64,000 nt of DNA from assembly GCA_020744425.1 (NCBI GenBank), contig JAGMUV010000003.1, forward strand, positions 1,116,001 to 1,180,000, written 5' to 3'. The DNA comes from Dactylonectria macrodidyma. Taxonomy: Eukaryota > Ascomycota > Sordariomycetes > Hypocreales > Nectriaceae. Position 1 is the first letter of the stretch. Every line of letters begins with the position of its first letter. The position numbers and the translations under genes were made by a program. This document shows, piece by piece, positions 46,627 through 57,784 of the stretch. The notes below the pieces were generated by a model. That model was given only the letters and a program-made list of their open reading frames with translations. It had not been told where the DNA came from and ran no database searches.

Positions 46627-49170
46627 ATGGCGCAGGGTCGTGTTGTTCGGGGGCATCCTAATAGAGAGAGTGCTCCCTTACGTCTGGCAGAAAGCCAGAG
46701 CCACGAGTTTCAGCAATACGAAAAGATTGCACGGTTTGAAGAAGCCGTCCTCTCTGGTAACCACCCAATCATCAAGGTTCCTCCACATCTCATTGCCTCG
46801 GCGCGATCATCCATTCATCCAATAGATGGCGCCATCAAATCCGATGCGCGTGCTCGCCAACTCGGGAACTCACTGTCGTTTGCTGCCAATGCACAGCAGC
46901 CAAGCATCCCTGTGGGCGCGACTCAGCCTTGCGTGGACTCTGGAACGTCGGCCGTCGCCAAGCCGTTCCTGACAGGCAACACTGAAATCAACCCTATACT
47001 GCTAGAAAAGTCAGACGACCTTATCAAGGCCGAGCTGCAACTACAGAGGCAGCGCCTAGAGCGCGCTTTGAGGGAGGATGTTGAACTACGCCGCGCGGCG
47101 ACGAAAAACACATCGCAGGGAGAGTCTGTTGCTGAGCTTGACCTTTCTGATATTCTCTCAAAAGCTCTGACACTGGTCCAAGCCTCGTCGGACCCGGTTC
47201 CTGCTGACGAGAACGTGGCTGCTACTAATCACGATACTTCAAGTGACTCCTTCGACGACAATACTTTCTACTCGTCACAGCACAATACTCCCGAATCGGT
47301 CCTAGCATCTCACGTTCGAAACGAGTCCGAGGGCCCACGAGTCCCCGTTGCCCCCGTTGCCCCCGTTGCCCCCGAGCTTCAAAAGGCATCCGGCCTGCAG
47401 AATGATTCTGCTCGACGTAATCCCCCGACGGGTGTCGAACCAGAATCGAACGCGTCCCGGTCATACCGATCCCATCCCCATCCCACCGCCAACGACAGCA
47501 GTTCAAGAGTTGGTCAAGTTCCTGGGCTGAATAGCCACATCGATGAAAGAGTTGTGTCACATGGGCCGAGCCAGATTAACAGCGCTGGCCAAAGCCGATC
47601 TGAGGATTCTGGAAATGCTGAGGCAGACCAGCACGAGGTGATCTACAGAGCGGTACCTCACCAACATCTCAGTAACTCGTACCATGATAACCTTCCCCCT
47701 TCCCCCCTCATGCGAAGGCATGAACAGTCGCCGCCCGCTCAAATTGTACACATCTCTCCATTGACAGCTTCCAGGCGACCGGCGCCACTCACTGAGCATG
47801 TATCGATTTCCTCTACAGGGACACCCGCACAAATCACAGCGCTCCGAACCGAGCCTGCTGCAGTGACGAGCCCAGAAAGTTCACCACCGGGCGGGAAAGC
47901 ATCGGACAGGAAAAAGGGGAAGAAGAAGAAGAGAAAGGCAGAAAGGCAAGCGCCAGAGGCCGAGGCGACACCGTACATAAAGCCAGAGCCCCGGTCTCCC
48001 TCACCCATGAATGCTCCATCGTATATCCGGCCCAACAAACGCCAGAGATATTCCCAACGTCCAGCAAACGAGCCCGATCTTGAGGCGCCCCAGACTAGCA
48101 GTGCGCCTTACGAGACTTATCCAGGTCGCTTGCAGAGGGATGATCGGATTCCTGTGGGCTACGAGAGGACCACTGTCTATTCCCATCGTGCAGCGAGCGC
48201 TGCTGGAGCTGGCCCCGTGTATGCGAGAGAGTATGCAGACGACCGATATATGTCTGGAGGCCCATATTTCGTCGCACCTCCACTTGTCCCAGCTTCCCAC
48301 CCGGACCATCACCAAACGCAGCTGAGCTCTCAAATGAGAGCGAATGAAGGATACCCACGCTCTTCATGGCCCTACCAAGGCGCTTACGATCCACCCCCGA
48401 TGAGTGCTCGACCGGAGAGTGAAGCTTTCATAGCTCCGCCACGTCAACCGCCAACTCGGATAGTTGTAGATGCTTTTGGACGTGAGTACATTGAGCCACC
48501 GCGGCCCACTGTCGTGCGACACTCTGTTGCGCCTCCGGTGAGGGCTGGCGACCCTGAAATCATATACGAGCGAACAGCACCAAGAGCCGTGTCAAGACAT
48601 ACTGGAGTCGAGTCATATGAGCAAGGAGGCGCGATTTATCGACGAACATCACCACCGTACATGCCTAGGAGAGTTGTTACACAACCTGAGTATATTTCCC
48701 AAGATTACAGAGATAGTCGGCAACAGGATTACTCAACACGACCATTGGCGCCGTCCAACGAATTTGTCGAAGTGATGGCGCCGCCAGAGAGGAGGCATAT
48801 GGAGGAAGGCCCGAGAGAGTTTATTACTCGGGCCGCTAGCGTACGACCAGCGGAGCCTGTGAGGTATGAAGTATCTCGCGAGTATGGACGGGTACAGAGT
48901 GTGCGACCAGAAGGGCAAGTTCGCCAGTATGCGACAAGCGTTCACCCCGAGGGTCGTCGTGAGCCTGCGCAGCCTTACATGATGCGGGATTACGACCCTC
49001 GCCCAATGGAGGCGGCAATGGTACGACAGGAGTATGGTGTGCGGCCCGTGGAGCGGTACTATGACCACACTATGCGAGGAGGTGAGGATATTGCCTTCAT
49101 TGAGCGGCCAAGAGGGGCGACGCAGGAGATCGTGTACGCAGACGATGTGAGAAGAGAGGTTTACCGTTGA
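46627..49170 (+). CDS. Large disordered basic protein of unknown function
   Basis: A single continuous frame of 847 codons starts at the first ATG in frame (MAQGRVVRGHPNRE); an in-frame upstream stretch lacks an ATG. I do not recognise a family. The first 60 residues look folded or conserved (EFQQYEKIARFEEAVLSGNHP, IIKVPPHLIASARSSI). A short charged helix follows at 134-160 (AELQLQRQRLERALREDVEL), a triple VAP repeat at about 238-249, a strongly basic run at about 428-442 (KKGKKKKRKAER) that could be a nuclear localisation signal, and a SUMO-like IKPEP element. The C-terminal third is Tyr/Arg/Pro-rich with repeated RPxE and YDR/EYG words. The composition suggests an intrinsically disordered nuclear or RNA-associated protein; that is inference only. 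Confidence 0.75.
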   Translation: MAQGRVVRGHPNRESAPLRLAESQSHEFQQYEKIARFEEAVLSGNHPIIKVPPHLIASARSSIHPIDGAIKSDARARQLGNSLSFAANAQQPSIPVGATQPCVDSGTSAVAKPFLTGNTEINPILLEKSDDLIKAELQLQRQRLERALREDVELRRAATKNTSQGESVAELDLSDILSKALTLVQASSDPVPADENVAATNHDTSSDSFDDNTFYSSQHNTPESVLASHVRNESEGPRVPVAPVAPVAPELQKASGLQNDSARRNPPTGVEPESNASRSYRSHPHPTANDSSSRVGQVPGLNSHIDERVVSHGPSQINSAGQSRSEDSGNAEADQHEVIYRAVPHQHLSNSYHDNLPPSPLMRRHEQSPPAQIVHISPLTASRRPAPLTEHVSISSTGTPAQITALRTEPAAVTSPESSPPGGKASDRKKGKKKKRKAERQAPEAEATPYIKPEPRSPSPMNAPSYIRPNKRQRYSQRPANEPDLEAPQTSSAPYETYPGRLQRDDRIPVGYERTTVYSHRAASAAGAGPVYAREYADDRYMSGGPYFVAPPLVPASHPDHHQTQLSSQMRANEGYPRSSWPYQGAYDPPPMSARPESEAFIAPPRQPPTRIVVDAFGREYIEPPRPTVVRHSVAPPVRAGDPEIIYERTAPRAVSRHTGVESYEQGGAIYRRTSPPYMPRRVVTQPEYISQDYRDSRQQDYSTRPLAPSNEFVEVMAPPERRHMEEGPREFITRAASVRPAEPVRYEVSREYGRVQSVRPEGQVRQYATSVHPEGRREPAQPYMMRDYDPRPMEAAMVRQEYGVRPVERYYDHTMRGGEDIAFIERPRGATQEIVYADDVRREVYR

Positions 49171-52100
49171 GATGCCAATGGGCCAGGCGAACTGGGAACA
49201 GAACAGCACCGGTTTGAGATAGAACAGGAGTTGATGACTAAATGATGATCCCCACAAGCGTTTAACCGCATTACTGTTTGCCAACTGCCTTGGTAGGCCT
49301 GTCGGTCCACACTCTGAAAGGGCCAAGCCGGGTGAGTTGCGTGCCTCAATCACCAGTCGCCAGACTGCACCACTGCTCGCCGCTTTTGTTATCATGTTAC
49401 TATCGTAGCAGATACATTGCTCATTTCCAAGATCTGTCTTTTAGAACCCGGAGCAGCCGGGGTTTGCCTGGCCTTGCCAATATAACCAGCTTAACTGGAT
49501 ATCTGAACAACTAAGCGTGGTATTGGGAAATACGCTGTCTAGTTTTCTTTGTTGGTTTACTAAGTCCTTAGTCTTCTCCCATGTTGGTTACTACTTGTGT
49601 CAAATTCGTTCGAGGCCTCTCTTGCACAGTCTTGTCTAGGTAAATAACTTGCCAGTGAGCAAGCGCGATGTCTGACACAAAGGTTGCGACGTTGACTGAA
49701 ACTGAAGAAATCCTACTGCGGCTGCAAGGAATGGTCTAATCGTGGGGCCTTCACTTTGTTGTCCATATCAATGAGTAATGCTGTTTAAATAGGGAGGGGC
49801 GATGTGATGCGCTAAATGAGACTTGGAATGTATGCTGATGTGTTTGATGTCACTCCTAGGTCGTCCATGTGGAAAGTCGTTTGAAGTGGAATATCAGAAC
49901 CTCTTAGGGGGCTAAATTAAGAACCTGATGCAAGGCAAAACAAACAAAGCTTAGTTAGAACACAATCACTGTGAATGATTAGGTCTAGTCACTGCCATCG
50001 GCCCAAGTTACGTCGATCATACAGGGACGCGTCTTCAGAAGAACCCGTCCATCTCTAAGCCCTCACAATGGCTGTGTCAGGATGGGCAAGAGGACCCTTG
50101 GGCAAATATCCCTGGACCCTGGCCCGGATGAGACGGAGTCTGTAAACACCGACGACAAGGGAAGACACAACAAAGACGCCAAAGAATGGATTGCAAAGTG
50201 GGCGCGAAGTTAATCAATGAGGTCATCCGTATGGTGCGTGGCCGCGGGTTAGAGCCAAGCAGGGGGGGCAAGCTTTTGGAGCGACAAGTCTGACGACTGA
50301 GTATGTGGGCTGTGTTAGTGCAGAGCTGATAAACCCTACTTATGTATGGAGAAGTGTATCAGGAAGATATACTTCTGCTGCTGAATGTGTTTCTTGTCGA
50401 AGACAGAGAGACAAGAAGCGGAAAGACTTATGACAAGGGTGGGTGCTTTGCTGTTGGAGCGGCCGACTCCCGGCTGTAAAAACAGCCCGTGGCAGGGGAG
50501 TTCAGTGGCTGATGGTCGTGCATATGTACATGTTGTGCCGTCCTCTGATAAGGGCACCAACCAACCGATGCTGTGGGTATGCGGGTTTGTTAGTGGTGGT
50601 TGTGGTTGTGGTGGTGGAGGCGCGTGGGAGTCAGTGGTGGAGGTGGGGACAACGTCTGGCATGAGTGATGAGATGAACTGACAGAGAGGTCACTCACGGA
50701 TAGAGAGGTGGCCACTGAAAAACATCAAGGGGGAGAAGATATTTGATGATATGTTAAGACCCAAAATGGAAATACGACGGTCCCGTGAACAATTTCCTTC
50801 AATTTCCCATCATGCGGGACCTTGATCAAGTGGTTACAAGGCCAACCTGACCGCGTGAATAGGTCAGTGCTTCTTGATGGCTACGCTTGGAGGGAAGCGG
50901 AGACGCACCCGAGTATCGAGCTGGGTCCAGATAGGCCAGTCGGATCGCGTGAGAGCCAACTGGCTTGGCTGGGCGGTGCAGACCCAGGGGCCTTGTCGCC
51001 TTTGGGCTTGGGATTCGGGATAGAAGCGCCGCTATGGGACATGGTGTAGGTTGAAGTACTGCACTCGCAGAGATCCGAGGGTAGGCTCGACACTTGCTGT
51101 ATTGAGCTGGACAGGGAGTGAGCATGTCCGTTTTCATATCGACAGACTTCTGTATAGTGAAGGCGCTTTTACGTCCAGGCGTAGGTCTCTCCTACGTCGG
51201 ATAGGACAGATGTACGGCAAGGAAAACAATTTAGACTTGTTGGGAGAGGAGAAGACAGGCATGGCAACGAAAATACACTTCGAACCACGCGACGAGCCGC
51301 GCATGATGGGGGCGGAGAAAGTGAGAGGGAGTGGAGTGGCGTGTGGGCGACTCGTGATGCTGGAATTTTGGGCGGTCGAGGCCGTCAGGGCACCCAAAGA
51401 CAAGACAGCGGCGGGACAAAGCGAAAAAGAAAAGGAAGAAAAAGAAAACAGAGAAAATTCCACAATGCATTCTGATGTCGAGCGCTCCTCAATACCCCGG
51501 GGAAATAATGGCAAGGCTTTGTCCCAACATGCGATTTATGCTGTACGAATATTAGGTCTGTAAACTGAGAACTGAGGCAGGCTTCGGCAGTGGTGTTGGT
51601 GCCTACCTATGATGTCCACTAACTATCAAGTACAACATCGTCCACTATGCCCATCCCGGCCAGAGGAGGGTCGTCTCGCTGGCAGCATACAAAGTAGACG
51701 CAGACAGGTGCCTTGCCAGCAAGTGTTCCCTTGTTGTGATGTTGTGTCATTAACACAGCAGATTTCGTGCGTCCTGTCGCCGTGTTGTGCAAGGAACGGC
51801 TTTTGTTGGATGTGTAAAGTCATGATCTGGCGGATGCAACAGTTGGATGCTTCCTGTGGCTGCTCTAATAGGTGACTGTGCAAGATGGATACCGGTAGAG
51901 GTAAAAAGCGGCTGGAAAGGCCTTCGTCGTCCATGCCATGCGGCCATGCGGACCCGCTGTGCTAAAGCATCCATCCTGGACGATCCAGAGGGTCTGAATG
52001 GCACCGGTATTCGTCCTTTTAGGACGATGAGGTGGTGCTGAACTGCTCGCTGCCGCACATGCACCTGCATTGGCGATACTAGACGCGGAGTAGGGAGGCT

Positions 52101-53106
52101 GCTCGGGAGGGTCCCACACTAGCCCTCCGGCCTGCCACTAACGCGCTGGAACGCAGCTCAGCGGGCTCATGGACCAGCAGCTTTTCCACCCATGGGACAG
52201 CCACTATGTAATTACTGGGTCACTACGCAGCACAGGCTCTGTGCCGTCACGAATTAGGTACCGTGCACTGCATCCCACACGCAAAGATAATGGATCGGAT
52301 GGGGCGTGGCGTCGGCGGGCCCTCGCTGCAAGTCTATGGTCTGAAGACTGTGCGAAGTACTCCGCACCTGGCTTGAAGACAGTCCAGAGGAGAGAGCCGG
52401 CTCGTTGGCTTTGCCCCGTCCCGCCGGCCTTGTCTCGCCTTCTCGCCTCCGGAATCCAAGTGGAGAAGACCGCGCTAGCCAAGGAACAGCAAGACCTCGC
52501 CTTTTGCTATGTTTTGGCGGATGCCTTTTGGCTCGCCCATTGTGGATTGTGGGCGCGAAAGACGGGCTGAACAGGTAACCCGAAAGTGTGGCTGCCGTCC
52601 ATCCATGCCATATCCCGGCCCACCCACACGCACCTACGCACCGTCGCACCCACGCACCCACATACGCAAGGTCCATGGACATGCTACAGGCTCGATGGTA
52701 GGACGGTAGGGTCACCTATTAGGTACCTCCTCAGACTGGTACAGGCCGCAGCAGCCACTCCAAGTTCTGCCAGCCCTCTAAGTACCTCGTCCCTTGCCTG
52801 ATCTCGTACCGTACTGCTGCTTTGCTTGCTGACTGAGGACCTCCGCTTCCCAATCTCTCCCTCCCATCCTCGTCAGACTTGGAAAGAGCTCACCACCGTC
52901 TCTTTCCTTTCTCCCCGCTCCCCTCCTCATCCCCATCCCCATTCCCCCTTTCCCATTTCTTGCTTCAACCTCCATACGACAACTTCTCTTCTCTCGACGC
53001 CGTCTTTCCTCCCCTTCGTCTTTTCTGTCCCCGGTCTCCTCCCCCCCTCCCGTCCGCCTCATTGTCCAACCCGCCGACCGTCGTCGAGGTCGCCCACACC
53101 GAGGAC
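49171..53106. other. Intergenic region and leader of the KH-domain gene
   Basis: 3.9 kb without a convincing gene. It contains GTG/GGT-rich sequence at about 50585-50650 and a purine-rich stretch at about 51410-51460 that creates a Lys/Glu-rich frame of no significance. The final 300 bp before 53107 is strongly pyrimidine-rich (CTCCCCGCTCCCCTCC, CCCCTTTCCC), consistent with promoter and 5' leader. No RNA gene is recognised. Confidence 0.5.
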
Positions 53107-56100
53107 ATGAATAAGCTGGCAAACATGCGTCACTGGTCGGAGAGGATGAGCCCCAACTTCGGGATGGGCCGTCCCAATATGCCTATGAATGCCCTCAATG
53201 CGCACCCCAAGAACGCCGCCCAACCGGGGCAGCCCATAAGCTCACCTCAGGCTGCCGATGCCTCCATTCACTACTCGTTCAACGTGCCCTTTGCCTCCGA
53301 CCTCGTCGGGCCCGATACCGAGGATATCCTGCATGCCACCACCGACGCCGTCCTGCGATGGACACACCCCGAGGACGCCCCCGATGACGTCGAGATCCAC
53401 GAGCTACCCGTTCACGCCCAGAATCTGGCCAACCTCAGGAGGTTGTGTCGCGAACTCTCCAACGGGCCGTTACCCATCGAAGCTCACGTCCTTTCTACGA
53501 CGCCCAAGAATGGAAAGGGCCTTCAGGTCACCACAGTCTGTCTATCGGGCTCCCCAGAGCTGGTTCACAAGAGCCGAGAGACCATTCTGAATGATACCCC
53601 CATCTCGCTCGTATGTTCCATGCCACAAGTCCCTCCACTCGCTCTGATTGGTATAACCCATGCTTCACACTCTAATCACCGTGATAGCGCTGTACTACGA
53701 TCGATGTCGATGGCCAACTGGTCTGTGATATTAATGGCGGAGTCCTCAAGAAGTCTGTGACAGATAATCTCGACTACATTTCTAGCTACTGCGGTGTCGA
53801 CATTTTCCTTCTTGGCCCTAAGCTGACCCCGATGGTCGATGGGATGACCGGCGAGGCGGAGATGCGCATGGATCAGCGATGGAGGGTTGCTATCTACGGT
53901 GACATCTTGTCTTCTGAGCACGCAAAGGCCCGAGTCCTGATCCACATTGATACCTTGGTATAGAGTTTCCACGCTTTTCTTTCCTAATCATGATCTAATT
54001 TGATCCCAGCTCGGCCGCGTTGTTGACGGTACCAAACTCGAATTGTCCTGCCACCAGCTCGTCTGTGGCCGCCACCGCAAGAACATCAAGTTGATCGAGT
54101 CGTCCACCGGGACTGCCATCTACTTCCCGCCTCCATTCTCGCAAATGTACCGCTATTGCCCCCCGAAGGCGACCCGCCGCGACCCCGCTGATATCTTCAT
54201 TACTGGCGAGACCCCTCAGGCTATCGAGTTGGCGAAGCAGAAGCTCCACGAAACCGTCCAGCGGATTAGGCTTTATGTTAAGGATGTGACGATCCCTGCG
54301 GCTAAGATCGACAGCATCCTGCTCGGTCGTTTGGACAAGGTCCGCAAGATACTCGAGGCCAACGGAACCTACATCATGTTCCCGCCATTGGCAAGCCAAC
54401 GCAACATGGTTCGAGTCCAGGGAAGTGAGGGTCTACACGTGGAGCGGACCGTGAGAGAAATCATGTCACTGGCTGGTCAATTCTACAGCGCTGGTTGGTA
54501 TATTCAGCAGCCGGAAACCCGGCAACTTCCTGGCCCCACCGACATTCGCACCATGCTCGGTGACATCTGCGCCAACTCGGAAGCCGACCTGTCCTTCGAC
54601 AAGATGACATTTACCATTACTGGATCTGACGACGCTGTGAAGTCCGCCCTGATGGTCATCTCGGATATCAAATTTGTGGCCCAGTCCCAGTACCAGATTC
54701 GGGTCAAAATTGAGCTCGCCAATGAGCACAAGGAATTTGTCAGTGGCAAGAAGAACGGCAAGATCAACAAAATCATGGGCCAGAGTACGTTTGAAATCGT
54801 TGCCAACTTATACATGTTGCTAACCCGTTTTTCAGGCAATGTTCAAATCATTTTCGACGGCTTCAACGAGTACAATTTCAATATTGACGTCATGGCCGCC
54901 GGATACGAGTCAATGAAGCAGGGCCTTACCCTCGTTGAGCAGGAGATGCCCGCCTCAATCTCCTTCCACGTCCCGGACCAGTACCACAAGCGAATTATTG
55001 GCATTGGCGGACAGCACATCCAGCGGATTATGAAGAAGCATTCGGTGTTCGTCAAGTTCTCAAACGCCATGGATAGAGGTAGATTTTGGCAGCCCGCTCT
55101 TCCACCAACACTATTGACATATTCGTTAGGTGGCATGGGCCGTGAGGACGATGACATTAAGGTCGATAATGTTATTTGTCGAACACCCGCTCGTAACGCC
55201 CAGAACCTCGATGCGGTTAAGAACGAGATTCTGGAGATGGTCGATCGCGCCGTAAGTGCAAACGAGAAGATGCCTCTTGATCCCCACCTAACTGTTTCTA
55301 GGACTCGGAGTATACCTCTCAGATCGTCAGTGTTGATCGCCTTTATCATCGCCAGCTCCTTGCCCGCCTTTCCGAGATCGACGAGCTCGAGCAGAAATAC
55401 AATTGCAAAATCAACTTCCCCAGCACCGAGCAGGCCAGTGATGAGGTTACTGTTAATGGACCTCAGTGGCAGGTTCCCCATTGCGTCGACGAATTCTTGG
55501 GAATGGTCCCAGACAAGCACGAACTCATCCTTGCCCGCAGCCCCGAGCTCATTAAGTTCCTCGAGTCTCCCGAGTTTGCGCATGACCTCGTTCCCAAACT
55601 TAGGAACCAGCACGAAGTCGAGGTGACCGTTCACCAGAACGCTGACGAGGTCACGGAAGACGGCTCCCCCACTATCGCCCTTCTCTGGGGCTTTACTCGG
55701 AACAACGCTGGTGGTCTTCGTGATGCCATGGACTTCCTTGAGGCCCAGTTTGCGACTTCTGGAGCCGATATTAACATCGTCAAGGGTGCCCTTCCCCGAC
55801 CAAAGTCCGACTCTTTTGAGGATTCGCTCCAATACTTCGACTCGAAGCTTCTCCAGCATGCCCCTGCCTCGGTGGCCGCCGACTCACCCGTCAAGGTTGC
55901 TTTCGGTGACGAAGTTGCTCGTGAACGAAGCAGCATCCTCGACCGTCTCCGAAAGCCGGGCAGCATGACCTCGATCTCGTCTTTCTTGGACCGCCGAAAG
56001 AATAGTTCTCACTCGGCACATGCGAACTTCTTCAAGGGCTCTAGCAACGTATCTAAATCCTCGCTCATTTCCATCGAATCGACCCGCAGCTTCAATGCTG

Positions 56101-56321
56101 ACCGAAACCCATGGAACGACAGCGGTGTGAACCTCCCAGAGGACGACAATCCCTGGGCCCCACGCCCCTTCGGTAACCACGCCGATAACAAGTTGGCCAT
56201 TCCCCAACCTGGCGACGTCACCCCTCGCCACAGCGCCCGCGCCTCCGGCGACAGCGGACGCCCTTCGACCTCTCATTCTATGAATTCAGGATACCCCGCC
56301 CCTATTGGGCCTTTCCGTTAG
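53107..56321 (+). CDS. Multi-KH-domain RNA-binding protein
   Basis: Six exons (53107-53610, 53688-53957, 54010-54784, 54836-55078, 55130-55251, 55302-56321), with introns of 50-77 nt, give 977 aa. Several KH-type segments are visible. The clearest is SFHVPDQYHKRIIGIGGQHI with a GIGG loop. A diverged one is ANEHKEFVSGKKNGKINKIMG, another pair begins LELSCHQLVCGRHRKNIKLIE and VTIPAAKIDSILLGRLDKV, and a late one is PQWQVPHCVDEFLGMVPDKH. The C-terminal 200 residues are Ser/Asn/Pro-rich and disordered. The architecture resembles vigilin or Bicaudal-C-like proteins, which bind mRNA and regulate its translation or localisation, but I cannot assign an ortholog. The start is the first ATG after the pyrimidine-rich leader; the upstream in-frame extension has no ATG. 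Confidence 0.85.
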
Positions 56322-57574
56322 ATTCCCCCGTGTTAGAACCTCTACATGCAAATACCCCGGCTGGATATACCCTGGCGTAAAATACCCTGGAACGTCTCCT
56401 TCTGCATCGGCCGGTTTATACCTCGCTTTGTTTGTTTTCTCTTCGTTGCTTTTGAGTGCTTTTACTGTTTTGCTGGTTTTGTTTTTGGTTATCGGAATCG
56501 GGGGTCTTTTGATGAGTTGACGTCCACTCTTTATACCCAGTCACGCAACGAAAAGCTGAGGACCAAAAAAAATTGAAGAATACCCCTGGTGCCGAGCGAA
56601 AATGATCTTTGGGACGTGGTGGATTGATTTGATGAGGAAGAGGCCACATCAACAGAAACAAGAAGAAACATGAAGAGTCTGGAGAAGTACAACGCCTACG
56701 TACGGAGTTGAAGTTGGGTTTTGATTTATTCCGCCCTATTCTTGTCAGACTTATCTTGCTTATGGAAGGATGTGTTTGCAATGGAGATGCTCGCTACGCT
56801 TCTAACCGGCCTTCACGGCCGTCTGGATGGACTCCAAGCGAGTTCAGCGAGCCACGACGAAAAGTTAGAGAATCGCTATGCTGCTATATGAGGCTTAGGA
56901 ACTCAATGATACCCGCGGTGTCCCGCGATTGCTCTACACAATCTGAATTTCTTGCCATTTGACGTAAATATTCTAATCCTTGAATGCATTACTACAGGTC
57001 TAGCTAGAGATGGAGCAGCGGATTCAATGAAGCCAACAAACGTACAACCCGAAAGATACACTATGGGTGAGTATGAAATACGATGCATTCTTTCCTCGAC
57101 GATGACTGGTATTACACAGAGAGAGTGACTAAGGTCAATCGCTGTCTCTGTGTAGAGTTCTGCTAATTGTCTTCATATGTTGAGGGTGGTACCAACAGTT
57201 TGTACCAATACGAAACAACTGTCTCTTCTCACTCTAGATGGCTTAGCTATGAGTCTACCCCATATAAGTGCAGCGGTTTATACAACCGATCATCGCTTGA
57301 TAACCTAGTTGCACTTTTGTTTTAACAGTTGTAGTTGACGTGCTGGCTGCCGGTTGAGGCCCTGCTGTAAGAGAAGCCCCTTCCTTTCTCTTGAGGGCGG
57401 GAGGGACAATGCCTTTCGAGAACTGGTAATAACCTGGCAATTGGGCGAAAATATCTGTTTAGCTATATAGTAATGCCTAGGCAACAGAAGCAACTTGGTG
57501 TTGCTTGGGATGTATAGAGCTTCTACTTCTTCGATAACAGAAATCGCTACTTATCAACAAAACGCTAGACACAT
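56322..57574. other. Intergenic 3' region between KH and unknown genes
   Basis: 1.25 kb between converging genes. Just after the KH stop there are three ATACCCYGG words at 56352, 56367 and 56382. The rest is T-rich 3'-UTR-like sequence on the plus strand (56400-56480) followed by ordinary noncoding sequence. No gene is seen. Confidence 0.5.
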
Positions 57575-57784
57575 CTAGAGCGGCCTCTCATTCGAGAACC
57601 GTTCTCGCACGATCCTCATATCTTCCTTCGCAACCTCCTTCATCGCCCTGCTCATCGCCTCCATGATCTCCTCCAGCCGCTTTTTAGGCGGGTCTTCTTT
57701 TGTGCCAATCTCCTCAGAGCGTCTATGACATAACTTGCAGGAACGCTCCGCGTCGGGGGCGTCCGGGCCGGAGCGGCATTTCCA
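57575..57784 (-). other. In-frame 69-codon continuation beyond a UAG stop
   Basis: Directly after the TAG at 57785-57787 the same reading frame stays open for 69 codons to a TAG at 57575-57577. Its translation looks protein-like: WKCRSGPDAPDAERSCKLCH with a C-x12-C-x2-C-H arrangement that could bind zinc, then an amphipathic helix (KKRLEEIMEAMSRAMKEVAK) and a basic end. No intron of plausible length removes the stop. This could be readthrough, a nonsense allele, or a sequence error. Confidence 0.5.

Noticed and set aside
51051..51563. Plus-strand 170-codon frame upstream of the KH gene
   Set aside because: No ATG-supported coding features; the Lys/Glu-rich part comes from a purine tract.
52879..53106. 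N-terminal extension of the KH-domain gene
   Set aside because: The in-frame upstream stretch begins without ATG and is a translated pyrimidine-rich leader; the ATG at 53107 is preferred.
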